Shown one piece after another: positions 16,043 to 23,510 of a stretch of DNA of 38,889 nt. Both the position numbers and the translations under genes were made by a program. Where the stretch lies: NCBI GenBank assembly GCA_050943495.1, contig JBMNPH010000017.1, forward strand, positions 1-38,889, read 5' to 3'. Source of the stretch: Merdivicinus sp050943495. Lineage in GTDB: Bacteria > Bacillota > Clostridia > Oscillospirales > Ruminococcaceae. Position 1 is the stretch's first letter. The number at the start of each line of letters is the position of its first letter. Under the pieces are notes generated by a model. It did no database searches and was not told where the DNA came from. It saw only the letters and a list, made by a program, of their open reading frames with translations.

Positions 16043-16404
16043 GAAACCAAAATATAAACAAGCGCTAAAATCAGCGTGCGGTCAGCCCCCTCGTTGAGCA
16101 GCAGCAAAAGCAAAATCAGAATCAATCCCGTTTCCCCGTCCACGCCTAGTTTTTCGAGAATCCCCTGAAAGGGAAGAGCCGGAACAGCTGGTTCCGCAGC
16201 AGGCGGGGAGACGGCTGTTTTTTGAGCAGAAGCAGACGGTTTGGGCATCTGGGGCCTGTTTGCCGGCATTCCCGCCGCCAGACGATTGCTTTCTTCCAGC
16301 CGCTGCTGCGCCCGCCGCTGCATTTCCCGCACCCGCTGAATCGCATCCTGCTGCATCGACGAAAATTCCGACGCACTGTACCCGCTGTTTTGGATGACTG
16401 CCAT
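16039..16404 (-). CDS. Small membrane-anchored protein of unknown function
   Basis: The protein has 121 residues. An N-terminal helical stretch rich in Gln, Arg and Met (about 15-45) is followed by a Pro/Ala-rich linker. A strongly hydrophobic C-terminus begins near GLILILLLLLLNEGADR, with a second short hydrophobic run (TLILALVYIL). It would be tail-anchored in the membrane. AAGGAGG precedes the start. It is third in a tight unit with the next two minus-strand genes, and its last codon overlaps the patatin stop by 4 nt. I do not recognise a family by name. Confidence 0.7.
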   Translation of the reverse strand: MAVIQNSGYSASEFSSMQQDAIQRVREMQRRAQQRLEESNRLAAGMPANRPQMPKPSASAQKTAVSPPAAEPAVPALPFQGILEKLGVDGETGLILILLLLLLNEGADRTLILALVYILVS

Positions 16405-16432
16405 CTCATACGCCTCCTTTCCGGCTTGTCCC

Positions 16433-16855
16433 TTAATCGGAATTCCCGTCTCCTAAAAGCCCTTTGAGCAGTCCGCTCTGCTGCAATACCGGGAGAAGAG
16501 CCAGCAGCTGCATAATTCGTACGGCTTCTTCTACTTTTTTGCGGCGTTCCGGCCGCAGCAGCGGCTTCAATGCTCGCAGCAGCGCAGTGGACGGCGTTTC
16601 ATGCTGCACATTTTGCAGGAGATTGCCGATTTTCAGCAAATCTCCTGCCGAAATGGGAAGATCCGACTGCGCCGAATCTTCCGCATTGCCCGTCAGTCCT
16701 GCCAACATGGAACTCAGATCCCCGGCGCCGGACGGCGCAGGAGCGGAGTCCCCGGATTCCGGCGACAGGCCCAGCGCCTTCGCCATTTCCTGAAGCTGGC
16801 GCATCCCGTCCTCACTGCCCAGTATCTCCTGTACTTTTGAGGTGAGATCGTCCAT
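16433..16855 (-). CDS. Helical protein of unknown function
   Basis: The protein has 140 residues. The N-terminal part (VQEILGSEDGMRQLQEMAKALG) and the C-terminal part (LLRALKPLLRPERRKKVEEA, then a Leu-rich run LLALLPVLQQSGLLKGLLG) are helical, joined by a low-complexity Ser/Ala/Pro/Gly linker. No catalytic motif is seen. I recall similar sequences in other Clostridia as hypothetical proteins only. AAGGAG precedes the start, and the gap to the next gene is 28 bp, so it is cotranscribed with its neighbours. Confidence 0.72.
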   Translation of the reverse strand: MDDLTSKVQEILGSEDGMRQLQEMAKALGLSPESGDSAPAPSGAGDLSSMLAGLTGNAEDSAQSDLPISAGDLLKIGNLLQNVQHETPSTALLRALKPLLRPERRKKVEEAVRIMQLLALLPVLQQSGLLKGLLGDGNSD

Positions 16856-16882
16856 AATCCGCTCCTTTCCGGCGAATCCGCC

Positions 16883-17137
16883 TTATTTTTTCTGGTTGGC
16901 CTGCCCCATAATATTTTTCAGCATCTGCTGAGCCTGCGGCGTATTCAGCAATTGCTGCGCCAATGCCGGATTGTTTAGAATTTGCTGCAGTCGCGCCGCT
17001 TCATTCGGCTTCATTTTGGACAGAACTGAATCATATTTGCCTGCCTTCAGATCCCGCTGCAGAGTCTGCGGGTCTGCACCAAGCTTCTGTCCGACCATTC
17101 CCAGAACTTTGGAAAGATTCGGATTCTGAAAATCCAT
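16883..17137 (-). CDS. Small Gln/Asn-rich helical protein of unknown function
   Basis: The protein has 84 residues, almost wholly helical, with repeated Gln-Leu-Leu pairs (ALAQQLLNTPQAQQMLKNIM) and no signal peptide or membrane helix. It is the first gene of a three-gene minus-strand unit and is divergent from the YfcE-like gene, with a 76-bp spacer. A GGGTGGTGA ribosome site precedes the start. The three proteins all look like helical assembly or scaffold proteins, but no function is known. Confidence 0.72.
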   Translation of the reverse strand: MDFQNPNLSKVLGMVGQKLGADPQTLQRDLKAGKYDSVLSKMKPNEAARLQQILNNPALAQQLLNTPQAQQMLKNIMGQANQKK

Positions 17138-17213
17138 AAAATCACCACCCTTTCTCTGCTATACAACTTAAACTTATGACTGCCCTCTTCATTTTATGCA
17201 AAGGAGATGCTTT

Positions 17214-17690
17214 ATGCGCATCATTGTTATTTCTGATACTCACCGTGATTTCCACACCCTCTGGGAGATTGTCCAAAAGCACCGCAAGGAGGCTGATCTG
17301 TTTCTCCACCTCGGGGATGGGGAACGCGAACTGGATGATCTTCTCGCCGTTGATCCCGATCTCCCACTCCAGGGAGTACGCGGCAACTGCGACTTCGCCA
17401 GCCTTCGTCCCGCCACCGAAGTGGCTTTTGCCGGAGATGTTAAAATTTTTCTCTGCCATGGGCACACCCTCTATGTCAATGCAGGGTTGGATCATCTGGT
17501 CTCTCAGGCCCGGGCGAATGGATGCCGGATTGCCCTCTATGGCCACACCCACCGCGGCGATGTCCATTATGAGGACGGCATCTATGTGATGAACCCTGGC
17601 AGTCCGTCCCAGCCGCGCGACGGCAAAGCCTCCTATGGCATTATCGATATTACTGACGGCGGCATTCTGCCGTTCCTCGTGGAAATCTGA
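17214..17690 (+). CDS. YfcE/MJ0936-type metallophosphoesterase
   Basis: The protein has 158 residues. It shows the calcineurin-like motifs in order: ISDTHRD (D-x-H), LHLGDGERE (GD), GVRGNCD (GN-x-D), CHGHTLYV, and YGHTHRGD (GH-x-H). These bind two metal ions. Enzymes of this group act as phosphodiesterases on simple substrates, but the physiological target is unknown. I chose the ATG at 17214 because AAGGAG lies 7 nt upstream; an ATG at 17196 lies upstream of this site. No terminator was seen after it. Confidence 0.92.
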   Translation: MRIIVISDTHRDFHTLWEIVQKHRKEADLFLHLGDGERELDDLLAVDPDLPLQGVRGNCDFASLRPATEVAFAGDVKIFLCHGHTLYVNAGLDHLVSQARANGCRIALYGHTHRGDVHYEDGIYVMNPGSPSQPRDGKASYGIIDITDGGILPFLVEI

Positions 17691-17728
17691 AAATTTGCAA
17701 TCTCCTCTTTCTTTTTGTGCGGTTTTTG

Positions 17729-17737
17729 TGCTATAAT
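17729..17737 (+). promoter_or_regulatory. Extended -10 promoter of lepA
   Basis: TGC directly precedes a consensus TATAAT (17732-17737). No good -35 box lies 17 bp upstream, which fits an extended -10 promoter. It is about 55 bp from the start codon. Confidence 0.65.
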
Positions 17738-17791
17738 AAAAAGAAACCATTGATTTTACGTTGATTTTTACAGAAACTGAGGTGTCATTCA

Positions 17792-19603
17792 TTGGCCTAC
17801 CAACAAGACCATATCCGAAATTTTTGTATCATTGCCCATATTGACCACGGAAAATCCACCCTCGCCGACCGCATCCTCGAGCAGACCAGCGCGGTCGCCC
17901 TTCGAGACATGGAGGAACAGCTCCTCGATAATATGGACATCGAGCGCGAACGCGGCATTACCATCAAGGCGCGAGCCGTCAAGGTGACCTATCAGGCTGA
18001 CGATGGCGAAACTTATGAGTTTAACCTGATTGATACTCCCGGTCATGTCGACTTTAACTATGAGGTTTCCCGTTCTCTCGCCGCCTGCGAGGGCGCCATC
18101 CTCGTTGTAGATGCTTCTCAGGGAATCGAAGCCCAGACCCTTGGCAATACCTATCTTGCCGTCGATCACGGTCTGGAGGTCGTTCCGGTGGTCAACAAAA
18201 TTGATCTCCCCGCTGCCGACCCTGAACGGGTCTGCCACGAAATCGAAGATATTATCGGCATTCCTGCCATGGATGCTCCCCGTATTTCCGCTAAGCAGGG
18301 TCTCAATATCCATGAGGTGCTCGAACGCATTGTTACGGATATTCCCGCACCCAAGGGCGATCCTTCCGCTCCGCTGCAGGCGTTGATATTTGACTCCTAT
18401 TATGACAGCTACCGCGGTGTTATCGTTTATATCCGCGTCAAGGAGGGGACAGTCCGCAAGGATTCTCGTATCCGCATGATGGCAACCGGTGCCGAATTTG
18501 ATGTTGTGGAAGTCGGTTGTCTCGGTGCTACCAATTTGATCCCCTGTGAGGAACTGCGTGCCGGTGAGGTTGGTTATATTGCTGCATCCATCAAGAATAT
18601 CGGCGATACCCGCGTCGGCGACACCGTCACCGATGCAATGTCACCCGCTGCGGAACCTCTGCCCGGCTACCGCAAGGTCAATCCTATGGTTTTCTGCGGC
18701 ATTTATCCCGCCGATGGCGCGAAATATGCCGATCTGCGTGAAGCTCTCGAAAAACTTCAGCTCAATGATGCGTCTCTTTCCTTTGAGCCGGAAACGTCCA
18801 TTGCGCTCGGCTTTGGTTTCCGCTGTGGATTCCTTGGCCTCCTCCATATGGAGATCATCCAGGAACGCCTCGAGCGGGAATTTAACCTCGATCTTATTAC
18901 GACGGCTCCCTCGGTTATCTACCGCATTACCATGACCGACGGCACCGTCACCTATATCGATAACCCCACCAACTATCCGGATCCCTCCCAGATTCAGCTG
19001 GCAGAGGAACCCATTGTCCGCGCCGATATCATTTCGCCGGTAGATTTTGTGGGCAATATCATGGATCTCTGTACCGGCCGGCGCGGGGAATTCAAGAATA
19101 TGCAGTACCTCGATGCCACCCGCGTTGAACTGCATTATGAGATGCCCCTCAATGAAATTATTTATGATTTCTTTGATGCCCTCAAATCCCGCACCAAAGG
19201 ATATGCTTCCTTCGATTATTCGATGCTCGGCTATCGTCCCTCCAAACTGGTCAAGCTAGACGTCCTCCTCAACGGCGAAATCGTCGACGCCCTTTCCTTT
19301 ATCGTCTTTGAGGAACGCGCGTATGCCCGCGGCCGCCGGATTTGTGAGAAACTCAAGGAAAATATTCCGCGTCAGCTTTTTGAGGTTCCTGTACAGGCTG
19401 CCATCGGCGGCAAGGTCATCGCCCGTGAAACCGTCAAGGCCGTCCGGAAGGATGTCCTCGCCAAGTGCTACGGCGGCGACATCACCCGGAAAAAGAAGCT
19501 TCTGGAAAAACAGAAGGAAGGTAAAAAACGTATGCGTCAGCTCGGCTCGGTCGAGGTTCCGCAGCAGGCCTTTATGGCGGTCCTCAAACTCGATGATGAT
19601 TGA
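17792..19603 (+). CDS. lepA: Elongation factor 4 (LepA), ribosome back-translocase
   Basis: The protein has 603 residues, the normal length. The GTPase motifs are AHIDHGKS (G1), RERGITIKA (G2), DTPGHVDF (G3) and NKIDLP (G4). The EF-G-like domains follow, then the LepA-specific C-terminal domain with LGYRPSKLVKLDVLLNGE and KCYGGDITRKKKLLEKQKEG. It binds ribosomes and helps with stalled translocation or 30S biogenesis. The start is TTG at 17792, with GAGGTG 7 nt upstream; no ATG fits the family start. A strong terminator follows. In many Firmicutes lepA is near hemW, as it is here (2.6 kb away). Confidence 0.97.
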   Translation: MAYQQDHIRNFCIIAHIDHGKSTLADRILEQTSAVALRDMEEQLLDNMDIERERGITIKARAVKVTYQADDGETYEFNLIDTPGHVDFNYEVSRSLAACEGAILVVDASQGIEAQTLGNTYLAVDHGLEVVPVVNKIDLPAADPERVCHEIEDIIGIPAMDAPRISAKQGLNIHEVLERIVTDIPAPKGDPSAPLQALIFDSYYDSYRGVIVYIRVKEGTVRKDSRIRMMATGAEFDVVEVGCLGATNLIPCEELRAGEVGYIAASIKNIGDTRVGDTVTDAMSPAAEPLPGYRKVNPMVFCGIYPADGAKYADLREALEKLQLNDASLSFEPETSIALGFGFRCGFLGLLHMEIIQERLEREFNLDLITTAPSVIYRITMTDGTVTYIDNPTNYPDPSQIQLAEEPIVRADIISPVDFVGNIMDLCTGRRGEFKNMQYLDATRVELHYEMPLNEIIYDFFDALKSRTKGYASFDYSMLGYRPSKLVKLDVLLNGEIVDALSFIVFEERAYARGRRICEKLKENIPRQLFEVPVQAAIGGKVIARETVKAVRKDVLAKCYGGDITRKKKLLEKQKEGKKRMRQLGSVEVPQQAFMAVLKLDDD

Positions 19604-19609
19604 TTTCCT

Positions 19610-19650
19610 GCACCCTTTCCTTACAAACTGGAAAGGGTGCTTCTTTTTTA
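19610..19650 (+). terminator. Terminator of lepA
   Basis: A perfect 11-bp stem (19610-19620 with 19630-19640) with a 9-nt loop is followed by TTCTTTTTTA. Confidence 0.92.
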
Positions 19651-19702
19651 TTGACATCTTTTGATTTATTTGTAAAAAAAACAATAAGAATTTCAATTTT
19701 TC

Positions 19703-19731
19703 TTGTAAATTGACAAATTTTTCGGTATAAT
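19703..19731 (+). promoter_or_regulatory. Sigma-A promoter of the GH25 gene
   Basis: TTGTAA (19703-19708) and a consensus TATAAT (19726-19731) are 17 bp apart. A TTGACA at 19710-19715 is too close to serve as its -35 box. Confidence 0.7.
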
Positions 19732-19757
19732 GATAAAAGGGAGAAAGGTGGCTTTTT

Positions 19758-20798
19758 ATGGAACAACCAAATAGTAAACAACCAAAAAGAAAAAATGGAC
19801 TTCTGGGTTTCCTGACGGTCTCTAATGTTTTGCTCGCATTGGCTTTAGTGGGTGTCATCGCAACTGTCTGGTTCCTGGAAGATCATAAAGCCGAACAAGC
19901 CATGGCACAGGCGCAGTCCCTCCAACAGCAGCTCGAGGATACGCAGGCTGAACTGGAGAATTTGCGTCAGTCAACTATCCCCATCGAAACTTTTCAGGGA
20001 TATGCCGCTCAATATGGCGTCAGCTCAGAATTTATTCAACAGTTCTTTCCGGATAAAATGATTTATAAAGACGCGACCGGCATTGTTTATGCCGATATTG
20101 ATGATACATTGCCTAAAAATTCCTATGATTGGCAATACCTTTCCCGCAGCAATGGCCGATTCTCCTATGAGCCGGAAAATGGTCAGGCTGCTCTGCTGGG
20201 GGTCGATGTCTCCCGCCATCAGGGTGAGATTGACTGGCAGAAGGTGAAAGCCGACGGCATTCAGTTTGCGATGCTGCGCGGCGTCTACCGCGGATACGGC
20301 GAAAGCGGGAACCTTTTGGTCGACGAAATGTTGGAACAAAATTTGGAGGGCGCCCTCGCAGCCGGCTTGGATGTGGGGATTTATGTCTTTTCGCAGGCTG
20401 TCAATGAGCAGGAGGCGATCGAGGAAGCAGAACTTGTCCTTGAACAAATTCAAGGGCATGAAATCACCTATCCGATTGTATTTGATATGGAGGAAATTGC
20501 TGGCGGAGTTGCCCGCACAAGCAGCCTCACTCCGGAAGAAGTGACGGATATCGCTATCGCATTCTGCGATACCATCGAAGAGGCCGGTTATCATCCCATG
20601 ATTTACGGCAACCTCAAATGGCTTGTTTCCAACATGCAGCCGGAACGTTTGACGGAATATGACAAATGGCTTGCACAATACTATCGCACCCCTGCATTTC
20701 CTTATGAATTTCAGATGTGGCAATATACCAATTCAGGTACGGTAGATGGCATTTCGGGTAATGTTGATCTAAATCTGTGTTTTACTGCCTATCCTTAA
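19758..20798 (+). CDS. Membrane-anchored GH25 lysozyme-like protein
   Basis: The protein has 346 residues. After a basic, cytoplasmic N-terminus, one transmembrane helix spans about residues 15-41 (LLGFLTVSNVLLALALVGVI), then a coiled coil (QSLQQQLEDTQAELENLRQ) about 50-72. The GH25 catalytic domain covers about 145-346, with GVDVSRHQGEIDW at its start and the FDMEE motif that supplies the catalytic acidic residues. It should cleave N-acetylmuramyl-glucosaminyl links in peptidoglycan outside the membrane. AAAGGTGG precedes the ATG. It is a single-gene unit with its own promoter. Confidence 0.93.
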   Translation: MEQPNSKQPKRKNGLLGFLTVSNVLLALALVGVIATVWFLEDHKAEQAMAQAQSLQQQLEDTQAELENLRQSTIPIETFQGYAAQYGVSSEFIQQFFPDKMIYKDATGIVYADIDDTLPKNSYDWQYLSRSNGRFSYEPENGQAALLGVDVSRHQGEIDWQKVKADGIQFAMLRGVYRGYGESGNLLVDEMLEQNLEGALAAGLDVGIYVFSQAVNEQEAIEEAELVLEQIQGHEITYPIVFDMEEIAGGVARTSSLTPEEVTDIAIAFCDTIEEAGYHPMIYGNLKWLVSNMQPERLTEYDKWLAQYYRTPAFPYEFQMWQYTNSGTVDGISGNVDLNLCFTAYP

Positions 20799-20865
20799 GA
20801 ATAAATTTTGAAGGAACCGAACTCAAAAAAATTCATAGATTCGAAACATATTTGGCTTAAACATT

Positions 20866-20874
20866 TGTTATACT
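20866..20874 (+). promoter_or_regulatory. Possible extended -10 promoter of the ROK-type regulator
   Basis: TGT precedes TATACT (20869-20874) in an AT-rich spacer. No good -35 box is present at 17 bp. Confidence 0.45.
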
Positions 20875-20928
20875 AATATATTATGTAGAATGGATAAATT
20901 TAGAATATCATGAAAGGCAGGGAATCCA

Positions 20929-22089
20929 ATGATCTCAAACGGAATCAGTAAACTTGACTTGAAGCGCCGCAACCGTATGCAGATTTTGCGGCTTTTGCGC
21001 CGCAACGGCCCCACTTCCAGAATCGACATTGCACGGGAAATTGGCATTACCAAAGCTGCCGTTACCATCATTACCAATGAGATGATCCAGGACGGCATCC
21101 TCTACGAAAAGGGGGAACAGCGAAATCCGGATGTCCGCGCCACTCGCGGCAGGAAGAAAATTTTACTGGATATTTGTGCCACCTATAAGGTCGATCTCGG
21201 AATAGTGCTGGAAGGCCACTCACTCTATATTGGTGTCTCTACGTTGTGGGGAGAGGTCATTGAAAAACAGACCGTATCGGTTGCTCCAGGAGCTTCTCGT
21301 GAGGAAATTTTGATCCAGATGGAAGAAGTTTACCGTCAGCTTCTATACAAAAATGATCTGAAGGCGGATCAGATTACAGGTGTAGGGGTCTGCATTGACC
21401 CGCATTATTTCCCGTTGCTTAAAATTACGGGGGATACGACTCTGAATTACAGTGAATTTCTGGAATATTTACAGCGATTTATTCAGGTGCCGATTACTTT
21501 CGGTACCCTGGTTGAAGGTGCTGCGATGGCTGAGATGGACTATTGGCAGCATTTGACTGTTCCTTCGGACGAAATGCTGCTCGTTCGCTGCTGTGAGTGT
21601 ATTGAGGGTGCTGTCGTGATTGGGCAGGAACTCTATCGTGGATCCTCCGGACAGGCAATGAAAATTTCAGAAAAGGACCGTAATGCAGCTATTGAAGATT
21701 TTTGGCAAAAAGTTCAGAAGATTTTTTCTCCAGAGAAAACTCCCATGCTTTGGAAGGTTACGGAGGGAAATCCTAATCGTCTGAAAACTTTGCTTCGAGA
21801 GGGACGTTTACAGGAATGCGATGAGCCAGTTCAGAAGTTAATGGGGGAACTCATTCAGCGCCGTACAGAAAATCTTGAATTGGTGGTGCATTTCTTTGAT
21901 CCCGGAAAGATTGTACTATTAGCTGTCTATCCTTCTGAAAAATGGTTTGCAGATACTCTGCATGCGCAACTTCAGAAGGCACTTCCAAACTATACAGTAC
22001 TGGACAGCAAGCTTGATGAACGCAATCTCTTTCTGGCTGGTGCGGCACTGGCTACCCGAGCCTTTTTCGGAGATCGCGGCGGATATTGA
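20929..22089 (+). CDS. ROK-family-like transcriptional regulator with degenerate sugar domain
   Basis: The protein has 386 residues. Residues about 14-67 form a winged helix of the XylR/NagC type (ILRLLRRNGPTSRIDIAREIG, then a recognition helix in TKAAVTIITNEM). The hinge RGRKKILLDI leads into a ROK-like domain. The sugar-kinase features of typical ROK proteins are missing: no DxGxT phosphate loop and no Cys-rich zinc motif. It ends in ALATRAFFG, close to the ROK C-terminus. It is probably a repressor whose ligand is no longer a simple sugar. A GGCAGGGA site precedes the ATG, and a terminator follows at 22108. Confidence 0.82.
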   Translation: MISNGISKLDLKRRNRMQILRLLRRNGPTSRIDIAREIGITKAAVTIITNEMIQDGILYEKGEQRNPDVRATRGRKKILLDICATYKVDLGIVLEGHSLYIGVSTLWGEVIEKQTVSVAPGASREEILIQMEEVYRQLLYKNDLKADQITGVGVCIDPHYFPLLKITGDTTLNYSEFLEYLQRFIQVPITFGTLVEGAAMAEMDYWQHLTVPSDEMLLVRCCECIEGAVVIGQELYRGSSGQAMKISEKDRNAAIEDFWQKVQKIFSPEKTPMLWKVTEGNPNRLKTLLREGRLQECDEPVQKLMGELIQRRTENLELVVHFFDPGKIVLLAVYPSEKWFADTLHAQLQKALPNYTVLDSKLDERNLFLAGAALATRAFFGDRGGY

Positions 22090-22107
22090 TTTTGGTTGAT
22101 TTTCATG

Positions 22108-22140
22108 CGGCGGGCAGGTTTCCAATCTGTCCGCCGTTTT
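22108..22140 (+). terminator. Terminator after the ROK-type regulator
   Basis: A 10-bp stem with one G-U pair (22108-22117 with 22127-22136) and a 9-nt loop is followed by four T residues. Confidence 0.82.
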
Positions 22141-22165
22141 TATGTGCTAAGGGGGAATTCGTGAG

Positions 22166-23269
22166 ATGAGAGCGGGAATTTATATTCATATTCCGTTTTG
22201 TGCTTCAAAATGCCGATACTGTGACTTTTTTTCCGTGACAGATCCCAGCACTAAGCAGCAATATGTCGATACGGCGCTTCGGGAAATCAGCCGATATGAA
22301 GGGCAAGATATTTTGGCAGATACCCTATTTTTTGGAGGTGGCACTCCCTCTTTGATGGATACCAGACAAATCGGGCAGTTGGTGCGGGCTTGTCGGAATA
22401 CATTTGGTTTGAAAAATGCAGAAATTACCATGGAGGCAAATCCGGATTCTGTTTCGGATCGATATTTATCAGAACTCCGGGAAATTGGCGTGAATCGGAT
22501 TTCTTTCGGCGCACAGTCGGCAGTAGATTGTGAACTATCTTTTTTAGGACGACGTCACAATGCCGCCCAAATTGGTGAGGCAGTTCGTCAAGCTAAAAAT
22601 GCTGGCTTTTCTCGAATCAGCCTGGATATAATGTTGGCAATTCCTTTTCAAACATCCGATAGTCTTCGTTATACCTTAGAAACTTTCTGTGGCTGGCAAC
22701 CGGAACATCTTTCCGCGTATTTGCTCAAAATTGAGGAAGGAACGCCCTTTTTTCGCGAGAATGTGGTCGATTTGTGTCCGGATGAGGATGCAGCTGCGGA
22801 TTTCTATTTACAGACGGTTACAACCCTAGAAGAATATGGCTTTTCTCAATATGAGATTTCGAATTTTGCCAAACCGGGAGGGATATGCCGCCATAATCTC
22901 AAATACTGGCAAGTCGAGGATTATATTGGAATCGGTCCGGCTGCACATTCCTGTTTGAAAGGACAACGCTTTTACCATCCACGCGGAATTCGTGAATATT
23001 TGGAAACCCAGGGAAACAACTTACTTTCAGATGGACCGGGAAATACTATCGAAGAACGTCTGATGCTCGGTCTGCGATTAACGGATGGCGTGGAACTCGA
23101 GAAGTTGGGCCTTTCAAAATCCGAGTGCGAACAGTTTCGAAACCGGTCACAACGATATATTCATGCCGGTTATATGAAAATGATAGGGAACAGAATCGCG
23201 TTAACACCCTCAGGATTTCTCATTTCCAATACGATTTTCGCAGATTTATTGCAGGATTTTTTGGATTGA
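22166..23269 (+). CDS. hemW: Heme chaperone HemW (radical SAM, HemN-like)
   Basis: The protein has 367 residues. The opening IYIHIPFCASKCRYCDF contains the radical-SAM CxxxCxxC motif for a 4Fe-4S cluster. LFFGGGTPSL, MEANPDSV, RISFGAQS and the C-terminal HemN-like domain (RLMLGLRLTDGV) all follow in order. HemW-type proteins lack coproporphyrinogen oxidase activity in tested bacteria and act as heme carriers; true HemN enzymes are longer. The ATG at 22166 follows AAGGGGGA. Such genes often stand near lepA, as here. No terminator was seen after it. Confidence 0.94.
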   Translation: MRAGIYIHIPFCASKCRYCDFFSVTDPSTKQQYVDTALREISRYEGQDILADTLFFGGGTPSLMDTRQIGQLVRACRNTFGLKNAEITMEANPDSVSDRYLSELREIGVNRISFGAQSAVDCELSFLGRRHNAAQIGEAVRQAKNAGFSRISLDIMLAIPFQTSDSLRYTLETFCGWQPEHLSAYLLKIEEGTPFFRENVVDLCPDEDAAADFYLQTVTTLEEYGFSQYEISNFAKPGGICRHNLKYWQVEDYIGIGPAAHSCLKGQRFYHPRGIREYLETQGNNLLSDGPGNTIEERLMLGLRLTDGVELEKLGLSKSECEQFRNRSQRYIHAGYMKMIGNRIALTPSGFLISNTIFADLLQDFLD

Positions 23270-23279
23270 AAAAGAAACA

Positions 23280-23296
23280 ATTACAAAATGGTTACA
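23280..23296. promoter_or_regulatory. WalR (YycF)-like box, distal
   Basis: ATTACA-N5-GTTACA is the reverse complement of the known WalR direct repeat TGT(A/T)A(A/T/C)-N5-TGT(A/T)A(A/T/C). It starts 10 bp after the hemW stop. Confidence 0.5.
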
Positions 23297-23425
23297 ATAG
23301 TTTGAGAATTCCATAGAAATTGTTAGAAATTTCATTTTTCTTTTTCTTTCAATTGTCATATATGTAATTTTTTGTGGAATGAAACTGTAAAAAACGACAA
23401 AACATTCTGCGGAAATAAAAAAGTG

Positions 23426-23442
23426 GTAACAAAACGGTTGCA
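23426..23442. promoter_or_regulatory. Degenerate WalR-like box over the -35 region
   Basis: GTAACA-N5-GTTGCA has the same spacing as the other two boxes but one mismatch in each half. It overlaps the -35 hexamer of the M23 promoter. Confidence 0.35.
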
Positions 23443-23465
23443 ATTTTTCGGAAATGTGGTATAAT
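23438..23465 (+). promoter_or_regulatory. Sigma-A promoter of the M23 peptidase
   Basis: TTGCAA (23438-23443) and TATAAT (23460-23465) are 16 bp apart, with an extended -10 TGG immediately upstream of TATAAT. Confidence 0.78.
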
Positions 23466-23474
23466 AAATATCGT

Positions 23475-23491
23475 TGTAACCAATTTGTAAC
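23475..23491 (+). promoter_or_regulatory. Perfect WalR-like box at the transcription start
   Basis: TGTAAC-CAATT-TGTAAC fits the WalR consensus in both halves. It lies just downstream of the -10 box, close to the expected start of the mRNA, a position more often linked with repression or WalR-dependent tuning. Confidence 0.6.
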
Positions 23492-23510
23492 TGGAAGGGA
23501 GAGAACAGCA

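Noticed and set aside
19710..19715. TTGACA as the -35 box of the GH25 promoter
   Set aside because: It is only 10 bp before TATAAT at 19726; TTGTAA at 19703 has the correct 17-bp spacing.
19703..19720. A WalR-like box before the GH25 gene
   Set aside because: TGTAAA is followed by TTGAC and AAATTT; the second half does not fit the consensus, so no WalR site is claimed.
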